A DNA stretch of 64,000 bases. It comes from Calamus simplicifolius (taxonomy: Eukaryota; Streptophyta; Magnoliopsida; Arecales; Arecaceae). The translations under genes were made by a program, and so were the position numbers. Location of the stretch: assembly GCA_900491605.1 (NCBI GenBank), contig UESW01004623.1, positions 692,172-756,171 on the forward strand, read 5' to 3'. The notes below the pieces were generated by a model. That model had not been told where the DNA came from. It saw only the letters and a program-made list of their open reading frames with translations, and did not search any database. Below are positions 34,888-47,400 of this stretch, piece after piece (the first letter of the stretch is position 1; every line of letters begins with the position of its first letter).

Positions 34888-36215
34888 AGATCATCATTGC
34901 AAATTTATTCATGCAAATTATAATTTGTATGACATTGCCCCTTAATTGTAAGTTGTTGCATTTGAAGGATTACTCCAGCTTATTTAGAGGTCAATTCATG
35001 ATTTTTTGTTGATGATCTACCAAGGAAATGTAGCTTGGCTTGGAATTTATTGTCTGAACTCTACAATTTTCAAGAAATGGGAGAAGTTTATATAAATGCA
35101 AACAGGTCCTAAAAGGTATAAATAGAGTGCTTAACTATTTATGATTATGAGCGAGAACAAGATGATAGGTAGCTGTCAAATTCATCTCTACCATGAATGC
35201 TTGGAAGCATTTTAAAATGCTGTGAGAGCATGCATTGACATATCCTTAGCCCTATATCAATTATACATTGGATAGTTCTTAGGTACTTATATAAAATCAA
35301 GGAACTCGAACAATATATATCTTTTAGCTAATTTTTGGGTAAAATCATAAGTTGTGAGGAATAGTTATAATTGAGATATTTTAAAAGGTCAGGAGTTTGC
35401 TAAATCCTACTCATCATATTAGCGACTGATATTAAAAAGTAAAAGAAAGTATGGAATATTTATAATTTATATCAAAATTTTATTAATAAAATTGTATTTT
35501 CTACTTTTGATCATCTTTTGACAAATATGAAAATATACTAAGGCATTTTTCATATCAAAGTGATTTATTTTATCACCACACGAAAGATGATACTATTTGG
35601 TCTATATCTCATTATAGTAGAAGACTTCATATTGACTAATTCACATTAGAATGTCTTATAGTATTAGGGGTTTATGTTCCATCTGAGTCAAGATCATAGT
35701 TACAAATTAAAAATATAAGATTAGATCCGATCATCTTCCTCACCCAATTAATGCGTTAGTGGGCTAAAACTATGTGGCCTTAAAAATTTGAATAGAAATT
35801 AATTGGTAGCAAATAAACTTGAGTTATAAGGACTTAAATATCAGATTTAAGATATATATATATATATATATTAGAATTAAAAATAATCCGCAAGTAATAT
35901 ACTAATCAATAATCCATATCTAAATGGCAAACAGGTCATTAAAAGGTAACAAAATTCCATAAGTCGTTTACTAGTATTTTGATTACTTGCTGTAGTTCGA
36001 GTAACCGGTATTATAGTGCCAAGGAAATAGCTAGGCATTAGTGTGATGATAAATTAACTGAATATAATTATTTTTGCTTTAAAAAAAAGGTGTGTGCATA
36101 GAGATGTATGAAGAGAAAATGATGCTGCATACATCAAAAACGGCATCATACCTGCCAAAAAATGGGGGAAAAAAATGACTTGAGAATTAGAAGGCGATCG
36201 AGGTAAAATGATCAC
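34888..36215. other. Intron 1 of AKR gene B next to exon 1
   Basis: AT-rich with a short (AT)n run at about 35853-35872. No gene seen. Confidence 0.55.
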
Positions 36216-36526
36216 CGAAGGGTCTTCTGGAGGGCGGGCAGCACGAGGTGAGGTTGTGCGTCGCTACACCAAAGCTTTGAGGTGATGAAAAGCTCGCTCC
36301 GAGACCCGATGAGACCACGCTCCAAGGCTTGGGCTATTGCTTCTCCGAGGGGCTTCTCGGTCTTATACAAGAAGGCGGTGTCGAAGTGGCGGTAGCCGAT
36401 CTCGATGGCGTGGAGGATGGCGAGCCTTACGACCTCCGGCGCGACGAAGGCGCCCGTGCCCATGCCCACCAGGGGAATGGGCCGGCTACTACCTGAGCTC
36501 AGGGCCACCTCCGGAATCGCCGCCAT
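36216..36526 (-). CDS. AKR gene B, exon 1 (NADPH-dependent aldo-keto reductase, AKR4-like)
   Basis: Gene B is complete: 36526-36216, 29405-29162, 29071-28892 and 28249-28019, giving 966 nt and 321 residues, the usual size of plant AKR4 enzymes. The ATG at 36526 (MAAIPEVALSSG) aligns with the start of gene A; the open frame extends upstream to another Met at 36757, but that extension has no family similarity. Active-site residues are Asp49, Tyr54, Lys84 and His117; the NADPH motif is residues 261-267. It is predicted to be a soluble cytosolic reductase of aldehydes or ketones, of the chalcone reductase, codeinone reductase-like and deoxymugineic acid synthase group; the true substrate is unknown. 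Intron 1 is 6.8 kb, two thirds of it copia copy 2. No stops or shifts are seen. Confidence 0.9.
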
Positions 36527-36659
36527 CTCTCTCCGCTGCTGCACCGCACGTTTCTGGAATCTGGATCGACCTTGGAATATCGTTAACCTCTTTCGTTTCC
36601 GTTTCAACGACTTTGTGGCAAAAAGACAAAAAGTCTTCTTTGTAGGCTTGGACTTTGAC

Positions 36660-36900
36660 TTTTCAATCTCCTCGGCCAGATCTAGCTTCTTCTCCGCTGT
36701 GGCTTCTCTAAAACCATTTCCTCTACCAACCCAAGGCTCCGTCACGAATGACGGCAATGCTCAGTTTGAAAAAACCCGTCAGGTCCGGATCTAATTTCTC
36801 CTACGCTGTGTATTCTCTAAAACCATTATTTCCTCTACTAACTCAAGGCTCTGTCACGAATGACGGCAATTCTCGGTTTGAAAAAAAATCAAAATTTCCT
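36660..36900. repeat. 112-bp tandem duplication upstream of AKR gene B
   Basis: The block TCTAAAACCATTTCCTCTAC...GTCACGAATGACGGCAAT...CAGTTTGAAAAAA recurs with a 112-bp step (CTCTACCAACCC at 36720, CTCTACTAACTC at 36832), with a third partial start at 36897. It lies in the presumed promoter of gene B. Confidence 0.75.
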
Positions 36901-37272
36901 CTACTAACTCACGGCATAGTATGGTCCATCCCAAATAGATTGTGCAGGATGAGCCGTATCGGGCTCAAAATTTTTTTTCTTGTTAAAGTACGACACGGCC
37001 TATGATGGGCCTGTGCCGGCACCGTACCGTGCCTGTACGGCCCACTTGGGGCCTGGCCCGTGCACGGCTCAAATAAAAAAATTTATAAAAAATATTTTTT
37101 TGATAAATTAAAAAATTATTAGGAATAAAAAAATTATTAATATAAAGCCACCTTAATGGTGGAGGGTTTGGCATAGACCCCTACCAGTTTATTAATTTAA
37201 AATCAAAATGATACAGAAGGGAGGGGGGCTAGGCCTGACCTCCATAACATAATATAATAAGTAAAGAGAAAA

Positions 37273-39208
37273 AAATAGAAAGATCGCAACCGTCGGATCA
37301 TCACCGATCGGATGGATCGCAACCGTCGGATCGATCATCGCCGATCGGGATCATGGCATGGATCGATCGCAACCGTCGGATCGTCTCCGATCGGATGGAT
37401 CGTAACTGTCGGATCAATCATCGCCGATCGGGATCATGACTTGGATCGATCGCAACCGTCAGATCGTCTTCGATCGGATTGATCGCAATGGTCGGATCGA
37501 TAATCGCCGATCGGGATCACGGCTTGGATCGATCGTAACAGTCGGATCGTCTCCGATCGAATGGATCGCAACCGTCGGATCGATCATCGCCGATCGGGAT
37601 CATGACTTGGATCGATCGCAACCGTCGGATCATCTCCGATCGGATCGATCGCAACCATCGGATCGATCATCGCCGATCGGGTTCATGGCTTGGATCGATC
37701 GCAACCGTCGGATCATCGCCGATCGGATGGATCGCAACTATCGGATCGATCATCCCCGATCGGGATCATGGCTTGGATTGATCGCAATCATCGGATCATC
37801 TCCGATCAGATTGATTTAAAATCAAAATGGTACAGAAGGGAGGGGGCTAGGCCTGACCTCCAGAACAAAATACAATAAGTTAGGAGAAAAAATAGAAAGA
37901 TCGCAACCGTCAGATCATCGCCGATTGGATGGATCGCAACTATCGGATCGATCATCCCCGATCGGGATCATGGCTTGGATTGATCGCAACCATCGGATCG
38001 TCTTCGATCAGATTGATTTAAAATCAAAATGGTATAGAAGGGAGGGGGCTAGGCCTGACCTCCGGAATAAAATATAATAAGTAAGGAGAAAAAATAGAAA
38101 GCTCGCAACCGTCGGATCATCGCCGATCGGATTGATCGCAACTATCGGATCGATCATCCCCGATCGGGATCATGGCTTGGATCGATCGCAACCGTCGGAT
38201 CGTCTCCGATCGGATTGATCGCAACGGTCCGATCGATCATCGTCGATCGGGATCATGGCTTGGATCGATCGCAACCATCGGATCATCGCCGATCGGATGG
38301 ATCGCAACTATCGGATCGATCATCCCCGATCGGGATCATGGCTTGGATCGATCGCAACCATCGGATCGTCTCCGATCGGATTGATCGCAATGGTCCGATC
38401 GATCATCGTCGATCGGGATCATGGCTTGGATCGATCGCAACCGTCGGATCATCGCCGATCGGATGGATCGCAACTATCGGATCGATCATCCCCGATCAGG
38501 ATCATGGTTTGGATCGATCGCAACCGTCGGATCGTCTCCGATCGGATCGATCGCAACAGTCCGATCGATCATCACCGATCGGGATCATGGCTTGGATCGA
38601 TCGCAACCGTCGGATTATCGCCGATCGGATGGATCGCAACCGTCGGATCGATCATCGCCGATCGGGATTGTGGCTTGGATCGATCAAACCATCGGATCAT
38701 CACCGATCGGATGGATCATAACCGTCGGATCGATCATCGCCGATCGGGATCATGGCTTGGATCGATCACAACCATCGGATCGTCTCCGATCAGATTGATT
38801 TAAAATCAAAATGGTACGGAAGGGAGGGGGGCTAGGCTGACCTTCAAAACAAAATACAATAAGTAAGGAGAAAAAAATAGAAAGATCGCAACCGTCGGAT
38901 CATCGCCGATCGGATGGATCGCAACTATCGGATCGATCATCCCCGATCGGGATCATGGCTTGGATCGATCGCAACCGTCGGATCGCCGATCGAATGGATC
39001 GCAACATATCGGATCGATCATCCCCGATCGGGATCATGGCTTGGATTGATCGCAACCGTCGGATCATCTCCGATCGGATTGATCACAACCGTCGGATCGA
39101 TCATTGCCATCGGGATCATGGCATGGATCGATCGCAACCGTCGGATCGTCTTCGATCGGATCGATCGCAATCGTCGGATCCATCATCGCCGATCGGGATC
39201 ATGGCTTT
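37273..39208. repeat. 83-bp CGATCG-rich satellite with spacer blocks
   Basis: Units of about 83 bp start GATCGATCGCAACCGTCGG, contain CCGATCGG and a GGGATCATGGCTTG block, and alternate two half-units. Four AT-rich spacers (TTAAAATCAAAATGGTACAG...AATAGAAAG) occur at about 37195, 37815, 38017 and 38795 and divide the array into higher-order blocks. Frames without stops in all phases (RNRRIVSDRIDRN and similar) are a product of the repeat and not proteins. Confidence 0.9.
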
Positions 39209-39214
39209 GATCAG

Positions 39215-39240
39215 CTGGCTGGTGCCTAAGCACCAGCCAG
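39215..39240. other. Perfect 11-bp hairpin
   Basis: CTGGCTGGTGC, loop CTAA, GCACCAGCCAG. A further TGCCTAG...CCTAGGCA inverted pair follows to 39266. It lies at the edge of the satellite. Confidence 0.8.
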
Positions 39241-39515
39241 TGCCTAGATGCACGCCTAGGCACCAGCCGTGCCATGGCATGGCCCAGAAGGGCCGTTCTG
39301 AAGGGCCGTGGCCATGCTGGCACGGCCCGTGGCCCATTTCTTGATGGGTCATGGGCCATGCCGAATTTAAATTTTTTTATCGGACCGTGCCTGGCATGAT
39401 CCATTTGTTAATGGGTTATGCCAAATATGGTACGGCAATTTTTTGGGATGATGGGCCTGGGTCAGACCGTGCCCGGCCCGGCACGGCACAGCTTCCATGC
39501 CTATTAATAATCTTT

Positions 39516-40249
39516 GGTCATCGGCATGTTTGGAATTTTGATTGTCTAACCTCTCCCCGGATGCTTAGCGCGCACCTATATTTTTCTTCTTTGTTTTTTT
39601 TTTCCCGTACGTGCAATGCACTTTATTTTATTTTAATTTTTTTGCACGCCTTTTTTTTTCTCTCTCTTTTTTATATAACCTTTTTTTTCTTGCTTCTTTT
39701 TTCTTTTTTTATGCTTCCTTTCTTCTTTCCTCTTTATTAACGCTCTTTATTTTTTTTGGCTCTTTTTTTCCTTGTTTTGGTGTACGCTCCATTCTTTTTT
39801 TTAAATAAAGAAAAAAATAAATAACATCCCAGATAAGGAAGAATTGCAGCGATTCTATCTGGTTTCCTAGCATCATTTTTTTTATTTTGCTTCACTTTTT
39901 TCTCTATTTTTTCTACGCCGCTTTTTTCATTTTTTTCTCTTTGGCTTTTTTTTTTTTTTTTTTTGTATGCACTTTTTTCTTTTTTTTAAGGATCTTTTTT
40001 TTGGCTCTCATTTTTTTTCTTCCTTTTTGTGTGCGCTCATTTCTTCTCTTTTTTTAACAATTTTCATGGTAAAGACTTGTTTTAAATTAATTTATACTAA
40101 AATAAGTTTTAAATATCAAAACGATTTATGAAGAGTTCAATTAATTTAAACTAAAATAAGTTTTAAATATCAAAAATTATCAAAGAAATTTAATTAAGCA
40201 CCTTGACCAACTCAACCACTTAAATTTAATGCAATAATTATCTTCTTAT
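39516..40249. other. Pyrimidine-rich, low-complexity DNA
   Basis: Long T runs on the plus strand (39590-40060), followed by a duplicated AT-rich block TTTAAATATCAAAA (about 40112 and 40165). No gene; the open frames here encode mostly Phe and Leu from poly-T. Confidence 0.7.
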
Positions 40250-42419
40250 ATTTTTTTCATAATATTGTTGCGACTAAAATCACCTAAACCAATAGAAGGC
40301 CAATAAAATCTTTTTTCAAGTAAGGCCAAAGTTTTATCTTGACCAAAGTATCTTGCTAATATCAGTACCTAAATTCTTCGATAAGAAAATATTCAAGAGA
40401 TGAATTAGGTATGCAGAGCTTATTGCTATCGAAGAGAAAACATTCTTGAATGAAATACTTAGATCACTCATAAACTTTACTATGTCAAAGAGCAATATAA
40501 ATATTTCAAAATCCTTATCTTCTAGATGCTAATCTTTGTTATCTCCAAATCTAATTACCTCATTAGTGATAACTATTATTAAGTTGGTTCTATGACTCAA
40601 GGTGTCTACTACTTTAATTTTAATTTCAGCTTTATGCTTAGAGATGAAAAGTGAACTCCTATGCATAGCTTATCCACTTAGAATACTTTGAATTGAGCTT
40701 CTTTTAGGAATTTATATTTAAAAGCTTTAATTTAAGGCTGAAATATAAGATGAACTCTTTATGAAATTGATAGTGTTGCAAGTATTTAAGAGCTTAAACT
40801 ATTGCTAAAAGAAGCAATATGGTGTCTTTCTTGACTAAGCACACCACCTATACCAATGCGAGATTCATCACAGACAACTTCAAATATCTTGTTAAAATCA
40901 AGTAAATGAAGAACAAGGGCTTGAGTCATCTGTCATTTGATTAGCTTAAATACATTAGTAGCTCCTTTTGTCCATTGGAAAGGGTCTTAATTCATACATT
41001 CTATAATGGGTGCAATAATGTTGCTGAAATTCTGAATAAATCGATGATAGAAGACTTTTGACCTCATATATATTTATAGGTGTTTGCCATTCTAATATAA
41101 CGTTTATCTTTTGAGAGGAACTGCTTCTATGCCTGCTAACGAAATGATGAATTAAAAAAAAAACCTTAGACTACATGAAGGTGCACTTTTTCAAATTGGT
41201 ATAGAACTTCTTCCTTCATAATATTTGCAAGACTTATTTCCAGTGCTCTATATGCTCTTTAATACTTTTACTATATATCAAGATATCATCAAAACAAACT
41301 ACCATAAATTTGTAAATAAAAGGTTTTAGTATCTAGTTCATTATTTGTATGAAAGTACTAAGAGTATTACTCAGTTCAAAAGGCATAACCATCCATTCAT
41401 ATAAACCATCCTTGGTTTTAAAAGTACTTTTCCATTCATCTCTAAGTTGAATGTGAATTCGATTTTAACCAATGTAAAGATCAATCTTAGAAAATGTTAT
41501 AGAACTAGCAAACATATCCAACATGTCATCAGATCTTAGGATTAGAAACCAATACTTGATTGTAATTTTGTTGGTGGTATCAATGCATATTCGATCCAAT
41601 ATCCATCCTTTTTTAGCACCACTAAAGCAAGAACATTGCATAGACTTGTACTTTCTCGAATAAACTTCTTTTATAGCCATTAATCTACTTATCTCTTCAA
41701 TTCTTCTTGTGCAACTAGACTCACTTGATAATATGATAAATTAGGAAGTACAAAACTTAGTACTGAGTAAACCTTTTGATATTATTATAGAGTTAAATCA
41801 TTAAAATCATCAAGTAATTCTTTGATAGCTAAAGGGACTTCTTCTTTTCCATAATCAGTGTCTTCTTTAGCCACTAGGGCATAAATGACTTCAAATTTTT
41901 TGCCTTCTATCTCAAGCTACTTAACTGTAAGAATTGATTACTTCACTTCTTATTCATTTTGTTATTTTACTTCTCGCTCAGCTCATTGACTGATAAGGTG
42001 AGACAGCTCGTTTCGAAGATACAATTTGAGGTTTACCTTATTTATCCTGAATGTATAAGTATTTTTATTTCCCTGATGAGTGTCATCTTTGTCATAAATC
42101 TAAGGATATCCTAACAGAATATAGTTGACATTCATTGGAAGGATATCACACTAAGCTTCATCAAAATAATTCTTATCCCATTTAAAGGTGATGAGATACT
42201 TTTGGCTTACAGGATGTATAAGGTCATTGACGTGAGTGACCTTGTAAGGCTTGGATGCAATGTAGTCTTCAACTTAGGCTTCTCTATAAGTTTGATGGAT
42301 GCTACATTCTTGCTGCTCCCTCCATCAATAATCAAGAAAAAATTTCTTCTATGATAATCTATTTTTAGATGGAAGATCTAAGTTCGATGCTAGTCTTCTT
42401 TCATTTTTGATGTAGCAAA
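40250..42419 (-). pseudogene. Old Ty3/gypsy pol remnant, part 1 (split by copia element 7)
   Basis: A minus-strand RT fragment is readable at 41465-41680 (TTNKITIKYWFLILRSDDMLDMFASSITFSKIDL), and RNase H-like and protease-like pieces lie on either side without a usable frame. The remainder of the same element, its gag part, continues at 52017 after the copia insertion. No integrase or LTR is recognised on the left, so it is truncated. Confidence 0.7.
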
Positions 42420-44416
42420 TGTTGGGAATTGTATCCTAAAGCCAATCATTTGATGATTGTGCTGATGTAAATTGTATATAAATTGATATATTAATAAAAG
42501 TTATTTGGCAGTTTATTCATTACAAGAACATCTTCTTAATACTCCTGAAAGTAATGAAGCCCTTAGGATCTTCCTTCACGATAAAGGAGGATTTATCTTT
42601 GAAGGTCCTTAAAAGAGTTCGCGACCAAATGATATACTATGACAGGGCCATAGTACTATCAATTATAGGACGTTGTATATCATATTTGTTGGTTGTCCTC
42701 TTAACCAAGGAGTGTAGAGACACTGGTATGACATACAGGTGAAAGTGTAGGAGTACATTTCACCGAACGTGACTCATTTCGGATACTCTGCTGTCAAGAG
42801 TTAATCCGAGAAGATATAGGTATAAGTATCCTTCAGACCTGAAGATCACAACCAGTGGCTTACAAGCAACTCATTGTACTTAGGTGCCGGACCACCTGGA
42901 TTTCTAATCCAGCTACGAAAGGTTACTGGGTGCAGTCAAGTACTTGTGGTAGTCAGTTGTGGATCAAGATGGAATTTGACCTATCCCATTAAAAGGAGAA
43001 ATGCTTGTGTTTCAATTTAGCAAGACCTTGGCCAAGGCACTTCATGTGAAAGTCACATGATCACTAAAGTTGAAATCACTTTATGGATTTGCTATTTAGA
43101 GTTGACAGGCTCTTAAGCCATCCTTAGCATTTGTGGTCAAGAGGATGAATTATACGGTAACTGTTTCTTAGGGTTCTTGGAGTTTGCTCGGCAACTCTTC
43201 GACCTATCCGGACGTCGGGTTCCATTGCTAGATGGGCACATCGATTAGTATAGAAAGTTGTTTCTATGCTACCGGCTTAGGTTCGAACCTAGAGAGTCAC
43301 ACGCATAGAAGTTTCCTAGGATGATCTATTTGCTGATCAACGATTGAGAATCGTATATGATTTAATTAATCAATTTGATTGATTGAATTATCTCAATTGG
43401 GTTAAGTACAATTGAATAAGATTCAATTTGGTTTAAGTCTATTAGAAGGACTAAGTCAATTTCAAATATTGATTTGAAATTAGACTTGATTTGGATTTAA
43501 ATAGATTCAGGACTAGCCAAATTTGATTTGGGCTAGGACCATGATCTATGTGGGTTAAGTCAAATAAATTCAGATCAGAACCCAAACCTCTCGAATATGG
43601 ATCTCATATGATGAGATGGCTAAAATCTCATCTCATGAGATAGAATTTAATGCATGACATTTATTTACCGAACGTCGAATTTATCCCTTGTCTCTTTGGT
43701 TTTCTCCGAACGATGGAACTAAACCAAACGCCGCGACTCCTTGGTTTTCTCCGAACATCGGAATTAAACCAAGCGCCGCGCCTTCGGCGTCTCTTCGCTT
43801 TTCCAAACGACGGATTCTTAAATGTCAGAATTAAATGTCAAGGCTAAATCTAGACTATAAATAGAGGGCATTCCCTCACCAGAGAACACAGAACAAAAAT
43901 AGAACAACAATACACGATTTGTCGTGGATTGTAATTCTAAAGGATTGTAATTCTAAAATGTTAGAATAGAAAATCCTGGTGATTCTGGTGTTAGCGGAAG
44001 CCTGGTGGATCTTGGAGGAAGATTCAAGTGGAGGATTCAAGATCAGCAAAGCTATTTTTCCGCGAGCTAGCACTCCCGGAAATCTGATCATTCGGGGCTT
44101 CGCGTGGACGATACTAGAGGCCGGACGATTGAACGGCTGCAGAGCAATAAGGATTTACCTACTGTTCTTAAGGTAAGTGATTTGATCCCTAGATCTTAAG
44201 GCAGGCTTCAAGATAATAGTATGACTAGTCATCTTGAAGATCAAGATATGATCTTGATGTTTTTATATGCATATTTTAGATCAAACGATCCTAATATATA
44301 GGCAAAGATATGATCTTGATGCATATTAGATAGATTAATATGTAATCTTTTAATTTCCGCATGATAATAGTTATCAATTTTAAAATATGCATGCCTCGGA
44401 GATATTTCTCCCTACA
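42420..44416 (+). repeat. 5' LTR of the young copia element
   Basis: It runs TGTTGGGAATTGTATCC...CTCCCTACA, 1997 bp. Differences from the 3' LTR are scattered single bases and short indels, by eye only a few per cent. Confidence 0.93.
43856..43863 (+). promoter_or_regulatory. TATA box in the 5' LTR of the young copia element
   Basis: TATAAATA followed by GAGGGCATTCC; the same box is at 51443-51450 in the 3' LTR. It is the likely promoter for the element's genomic RNA, starting about 30 nt downstream. Confidence 0.6.
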
Positions 44417-46041
44417 AATGGTATCAGAGCCATGGTCTAATTTATTGCATGTAAATTAATATTCTCATTAATTGTGTAATTATGGCTAAAACTTATCACA
44501 AGGCCATATGGTCACAGATGGATTGAAAATCCAATTACCCATTCAATGAGGTATTCTGTGACATATTGCCGTGCGATTGTTTTATCATTGCTTTGTTTAA
44601 AGAAAATTTAAATTGATGCTTTGGCATCAAAACATAGATTACACACACTCTCAAAAGATATTTTATATTTGATACATATTGATGTTGTATAAAACCATGA
44701 TATTTGCATGTTTAGTATAAAACATAGATATGATATATGATGGCATGATGTCTATGTTATGAAACATACAAATATTTATGAGAGTTTTATTTGAATGTCA
44801 AATATTAATTCATAATTTTTTTTTTAGATATGATCTAAATATAGGAATTATGAGTAGTAACATTATGCTTGATTGAAATATATGACATGTTAACATGAAA
44901 TATATTTAATCATTTGGGTTAGCTAAATCGGGTCCATAAAGGGTTAGACCCTAAGGTTTAAATCAACTGGACTAAAAGAGTATTTGATCAAATCTAATTA
45001 GATTAGGTTAAGAATGCTCTAAATCAAACAATAGTTGTAGTTGATCATGTCCTTCTCTTTGATTAAACCAAATGGAAGTAGATTAGGCTCCGTGGTTGAG
45101 CATGAATCTCTTAGATGGTCAAATCAGAATTGGTTAACCATATGATGTCAAGGTGGGTTGGCAAGTTGCTCTAGGATCAACGATCGAATGGTTTTTAATT
45201 GGGAGCTACTCGTATTGATGCGTCTTTAACGAGTTAATGGCATATCCCTCCCATCGATCTCACTCACCTGGTCAATGTGGTGAACCATTTATGATTCAGA
45301 TCATTTACCTGATTCGGGTTGACCCATGCCTGTAAGGAAATCAGTCTGACTGATTTAGGTGCCACTTAACCTGACTTAATCTTGTTTCATTCTACCGATT
45401 TCATAGATTCAGTGGGAGAACTTGATTAGTCAATTTATCTTCATATTATTAAAATCCTCTAAAATTATTAGGTCCTTAAAATGAAATAGTTATATGATAA
45501 CTAGATCATAGCCTCCCATTAAGGTGGGTGATAATGAGTCCGATGTCTTGATAATCATTGGAGGCACTCCATGCCTGGTGCTTGTCAACCATCGGAATTA
45601 TCATTCATTATATGATAAGTCAGCGTAACTATTAAATAAACAGTCAGGTGAGCCGAGCTTCACTCGGGCTTGGTTGTCTATTGATAGGTTACACTGATTA
45701 TATCATTTAATGGTTGGACCTAACCAGAACTTTCAGTGGAGGCACTTCATGCCTGCTGAAGAGGTACATGGGGCAAAACTGAACACTAAGAATTGTTTGG
45801 GGAAACAATTGGTTTTGAACCTACTCTTAGATGCATATGGGTTAGCCAAGCTTCACTTGGGCCTGTATGTAGTTTATGTAGATCTTAGTGCCCGCTAAAG
45901 AATTAAGAATAATTCTTCGAATTGGGGTGTAGAGGCTGCCAATTTGAACAAAATAGTGGGAGAATCTTTAGACTAAAGTCCAAGTCTTTAGACTGAATCA
46001 ATTTATATACTAATAAACTTTAGTTTTTCCTTATGCAGAAC
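44417..46041 (+). other. Primer site and untranslated leader of the young copia element
   Basis: TGGTATCAGAGCC at 44419-44431 matches initiator-Met tRNA. The remaining 1.6 kb has no gene; it contains internal echoes such as GGAGGCACTCCATGCC and GGAGGCACTTCATGCC near 45560 and 45735. Confidence 0.85.
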
Positions 46042-46928
46042 ATGGCCACTAATTTATCATTAAGGTCCCTATTGGATAGTGACAAGTTGAATGGTTCCAA
46101 TTTCAATAGCTGGTTCAGAAAACTTAAGATCGTCCTTGAGCATGAGAGGATTCTATATATTCTGAATAATCCTGCACCAAAGATACCTGATGCAAACACC
46201 CAAAGTTCTGAGAGAGACACTTATCAGAAGTGGCTCAATGATAGAACTAGCGTGCGTTGTATCATGCTAGCAGCAATGAACGATGAATTCGGTCGCCGGT
46301 TCGAGAATGCTCAGCCAGAAGAAATCATTCAAGCGTTGAATGAATCTTTCGGCACACCCGACGATGTTGAAAGGCACAAGACTAGTTGTGCTATTTTCAA
46401 TGCTCGAATGAGGATGGATCTCCTGTCACTGATCATGTATTGTACATGATCGAGAAGATAGAACTCCTAAGCAAGCTCGGCTTTCCCTTACATGAGCAGT
46501 TGGGAAAAGATGCGATCCTGAATTCCTTGCCTCCATCCTTCCGACCTTTCCTTACTCATTTTCGAATGACAAAGCCTGCAGTCAACTACCACGGTTTGTT
46601 GGGGTTGTTACAGAACTTTGAGAAGGATAACCAGCTCTCTAAGGGTTTGGTTAATGTGGTTGAAGGATCTAAGGTAGGGCGTAAACCCTTTGGGAAAGGG
46701 AAGAAGAAAAAGAATAATAAAAGGGTGCAACATGCTAGGACATCTATAAGGGGTCAGATGCAGAAGAAGAAAGTTGATAAAAGTCAAGCTGAATGCTTTC
46801 ATTGCAAGATGCAAGGGCACTGGAAGAGGAACTGTCCTCTTTACATTGCCACACTTGATCCAAACAGGCCAAAGAAGAAAAAGGAGCAAGATGTTGCTCA
46901 ACAAGGTATTTATGATAACACCTTGTAA
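46042..46928 (+). pseudogene. Gag of the young copia element
   Basis: MATNLSLRSLLDSDKLNGSNF at 46042 (an in-frame ATG lies 9 nt earlier, MQN). The frame shifts by one base near 46420 (NARMRMDL versus NEDGSPVTDHVLYM) and continues to a basic stretch KPFGKGKKKKNNKR and an intact knuckle C-X2-C-X4-H-X4-C (CFHCKMQGHWKRNC, about 46797-46838). Confidence 0.88.
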
Positions 46929-47400
46929 TTTTTCTATATATGATAATCAGACCTGGGTATTGGATACCGGGAGTCCTTTTAACATTTGCAATTCATTGCA
47001 GGGACTACAGGTCACCAGAAGATTTGAGGACAATGAAAGATTCCTTAATGTCGGCGATGGAAGATTAGTTCCAGTACTGGCATTAGGAGTTCTTGAAATA
47101 GTTTTCAATAGAAATGTCATTATACTAAATGATTGTCATTTTTGCCCAACGTTCTTGTTGAACGTAATTTCTGTAGGCCTTCTGGCCAAAAGTAATTATG
47201 AAATTTCAATAAAGGATGTTACTTTGAATATCATTATGAATGGAGTCACTGTAATGACTGGGCATTTATCTAATGGCATTTATATATTATCACAGCCTGT
47301 GAATGTAGTGTACAATCAAGTAAGCGCCCTAGAACAACTGATGTCACAGATATTTATCTTTGGCACCATCGGCTGGGTCATATCAATAAGAACAGATTAA
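46929..47400 (+). pseudogene. Protease of the young copia element
   Basis: TWVLDTGSPFNICNSLQGL has the intact Asp-Thr-Gly site. The frame ends at 47400 after a shift near 47350; the correct frame there reads YLWHHRLGHINKNRLNRL, the GAG pre-integrase zinc segment. Confidence 0.85.

Larger units (their letters stand above)
36905..39515. mobile_element. Candidate non-autonomous DNA transposon with a satellite core
   Basis: Both ends carry GC-rich GGCACGG/CCGTGCC-type motifs (36950-37070 and 39290-39500) unlike the AT-rich surroundings. The left end GGCATAGTATGG and the right end, reverse-complemented, GGCATGGAAGCTGTG are loosely inverted. No transposase is present. The core is the satellite described separately. 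Boundaries are uncertain. Confidence 0.35.

Noticed and set aside
36527..36757. N-terminal extension of AKR gene B to an upstream Met
   Set aside because: The extension lacks similarity to gene A or the family, and the ATG at 36526 aligns exactly with the start of gene A.
37436..39344. Several overlapping open frames of 60-182 codons rich in Asp, Arg, Ile and Ser
   Set aside because: They follow from an 83-bp satellite without stops in any phase; frames shift every unit, so no protein is implied.
39351..39808. Open frames rich in Phe and Leu resembling membrane segments
   Set aside because: They come from poly-T tracts on the plus strand.
43650..43847. Open frame in the copia LTR (and its counterpart at 51246)
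   Set aside because: It is made of short internal LTR duplications and is not conserved in frame between the two LTRs.
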